A stretch of 13,685 bases of DNA from CAZJAD01 sp964543855 (lineage in GTDB: Bacteria; Electryoneota; RPQS01; DYHQ01): contig CAZJAD010000058.1 in NCBI GenBank assembly GCA_964543855.1, positions 1-13,685 on the forward strand, given 5' to 3'. Below are positions 12,457-13,685 of the stretch, one piece after another. Each line of letters opens with the position of its first letter. The first letter of the stretch is position 1. The notes beneath the pieces were generated by a model. That model made no database searches and had not been told where the DNA came from. It saw nothing but the letters and a program-made list of their open reading frames with translations. A program made the translations under genes and the position numbers.

Positions 12457-13685
12457 ATGAAGAACGATAACGACACCATCTGCGCGATAGCCACACCGCC
12501 AGGCTCAGGTGGCATCGCCGTTTTGCGGCTCTCCGGTCCGCGTGCAAAAGAGATCGCGGCTGCCATTTGCACGGACTCGAACGCGACCGTGCGTATGGAG
12601 CCCAACACGGTGCGTCATGCTTATTTCCGCGACGGCACGGATCTCTTGGACGACGGCGTGATTGCTTTTTTCGGAGCGCCGAAGAGTTATACTGGCGAAG
12701 ATGTGGTCGAAATATCCTGTCATGGTGGGTGGCATTCGTCGCAGGCGATTTTGCACGCGCTGCTCCAGCGCGGTGCCCGAATGGCCACGCCGGGGGAGTT
12801 CACGCTGCGCGCTTTCCTGAACGGCAAGATGGACTTGGCTCAGGCCGAAGCGGTTGCTCAGCTCGTGGCCTCGCGCACGGAGGCCGCTGGTAAAGCCGCC
12901 GTGCGCCAGCTCGAAGGCGGCTTATCTAAGAAAATCAAGGACATGCGAAGGCAGATTGTCGACATGCTCGCCTTGCTGGAGATCGAGCTTGACTTTGTAG
13001 AAGAAGATGTCCAGTTTACGACTCGCGAAGAGCGGGAACGCACGATCCGAGACCTTATTGCAGATTGCAACCGGCTTGTTGCGAGCTATCGACAGGGGCG
13101 GCTGCTGCGCGAGGGGCTTCGGGTGGCGATTGTGGGGCCACCGAACTCCGGCAAGTCTACTCTATTCAACAGTTTAGTCGAGGAAGAGCGAGCCATTGTG
13201 TCGCCCCATCCGGGCACGACGCGAGATGTCGTGGAGGCCCGGCTGGATATCGGCGGTCTCGAGGTGATTCTGCTCGACACGGCAGGTGTCCGCAGGGGCC
13301 GCGGCGAGATCGAAAGGGCGGGCATTGGCCGATCTCTGCGCGAAATGGAACGCGCCGATGTCGTTCTGTTAGTGATTGATATTACAGATAATAGGGCGCT
13401 TGACAAGGCGTTTTTAGGCGAAATCAGTAACAAGCCCGTCGTCGTTGTCTGGAACAAGATCGACCTTCTCCCGCAGTCCCCGGCTGCTGAGACTCGAAAG
13501 CGCCTTCCGGCGCATGTTTCACGTGAAAAGGTCGCCGAGGTTCGTGTTTCAGCCCTGCACCACCAGGGTCTGGACGAACTGGAAGAAGTCATCCTGCGCC
13601 ATTCGGTCGGTGAAGAGATGGACTCCGGGCAGATTCAGGTGACTGAAGTCCGGCATAAACAGGAGCTTGAAGCAGTCAGCCAGGC
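12457..13685 (+). CDS. mnmE: tRNA modification GTPase MnmE, 3'-truncated by window edge
   Basis: GTPase that with MnmG makes the xm5U modification at U34 of certain tRNAs. ATG 12457 opens a frame still open at the window end (409 codons visible of a usual 450 or so). The N-terminal folate-binding domain shows DTICAIATPPGSGGIAVLR, YTGEDVVEISCHGG and TPGEFTLRAFLNGKMDLAQA. A helical region follows. The G domain has G1 GPPNSGKS (227-234), G2 PGTTRD (252-257), G3 DTAG (274-277) and G4 NKID (333-336). The C-terminal CxGK active motif lies outside the window. Codons for HVSREK (353-358) coincide with a parS site. A GAGAT/GGA stretch upstream gives only a weak ribosome-binding site. Confidence 0.97.
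   Translation, partial: MKNDNDTICAIATPPGSGGIAVLRLSGPRAKEIAAAICTDSNATVRMEPNTVRHAYFRDGTDLLDDGVIAFFGAPKSYTGEDVVEISCHGGWHSSQAILHALLQRGARMATPGEFTLRAFLNGKMDLAQAEAVAQLVASRTEAAGKAAVRQLEGGLSKKIKDMRRQIVDMLALLEIELDFVEEDVQFTTREERERTIRDLIADCNRLVASYRQGRLLREGLRVAIVGPPNSGKSTLFNSLVEEERAIVSPHPGTTRDVVEARLDIGGLEVILLDTAGVRRGRGEIERAGIGRSLREMERADVVLLVIDITDNRALDKAFLGEISNKPVVVVWNKIDLLPQSPAAETRKRLPAHVSREKVAEVRVSALHHQGLDELEEVILRHSVGEEMDSGQIQVTEVRHKQELEAVSQ
13515..13530. promoter_or_regulatory. parS (ParB-binding) site inside mnmE
   Basis: TGTTTCACGTGAAAAG matches the widely conserved 16-bp parS sequence TGTTTCACGTGAAACA at 14 positions, including the full central palindrome TTTCACGTGAAA. It lies about 5.7 kb from the probable oriC, where parS sites normally cluster. 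ParB loading here would guide origin segregation. Confidence 0.85.

Noticed and set aside
1..13685. CRISPR array, tRNA, rRNA, transposase or phage genes
   Set aside because: No regularly spaced repeats, cloverleaf sequences, rRNA blocks or transposase/integrase motifs were seen; the only repeats are those listed.

Overview
The window is a draft (scaffolded) piece of a moderately GC-rich bacterial chromosome that spans the replication-origin neighbourhood. The organism is probably a Gram-negative (diderm) bacterium outside the Proteobacteria, plausibly an uncultivated FCB-type lineage. The evidence is an outer-membrane beta-barrel with a Sec signal, a YidC with a large periplasmic domain and a Lys at the conserved TM2 Arg position, and the gene order dnaN-dnaA-rpmH-rnpA-yidD-yidC-mnmE. 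The lineage is an inference only. UGA acts as a normal stop in several genes.

Left part (1-5800, + strand): the 3' part of a divergent aspartate kinase overlaps a SpoIID/LytB-domain protein with a SPOR-like N-terminus. Then comes a two-gene porin-cytochrome operon with its own promoter: a decaheme DmsE/MtrA-type cytochrome c and an MtrB/PioB-type outer-membrane barrel. Together these form a predicted trans-outer-membrane electron conduit. The barrel gene carries an in-frame TGA and two assembly gaps. A bidirectional terminator follows.

Middle (5852-6613, - strand): a small AT-rich cassette with its own promoter encodes a 39-residue single-span membrane protein and a lipoprotein. It is bracketed by an imperfect direct repeat of about 32 bp. 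It looks like an insertion between the conduit operon and dnaN.

Origin (6642-9963): dnaN and dnaA are on the - strand and are separated by a 236-bp AT-rich spacer with DnaA boxes and TACTAARt repeats, the likely oriC. The dnaA-rpmH spacer (about 720 bp) holds divergent promoters, one perfect DnaA box, an inverted repeat and a doubtful small membrane ORF.

Right part (9964-13685, + strand): rpmH, rnpA, yidD and yidC are tightly packed or overlapping. They end at a strong terminator and are followed by mnmE, cut by the window end. rnpA is intact only if one extra T is read in a T9 tract. mnmE contains a near-perfect parS (ParB) site.

Four runs of exactly 100 N (1286-1385, 4274-4373, 5500-5599, 6993-7092) behave as placeholders of unknown true length. 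In dnaN the real gap should be about 250 nt, and in the SpoIID gene the frame before the gap disagrees with the frame after it.
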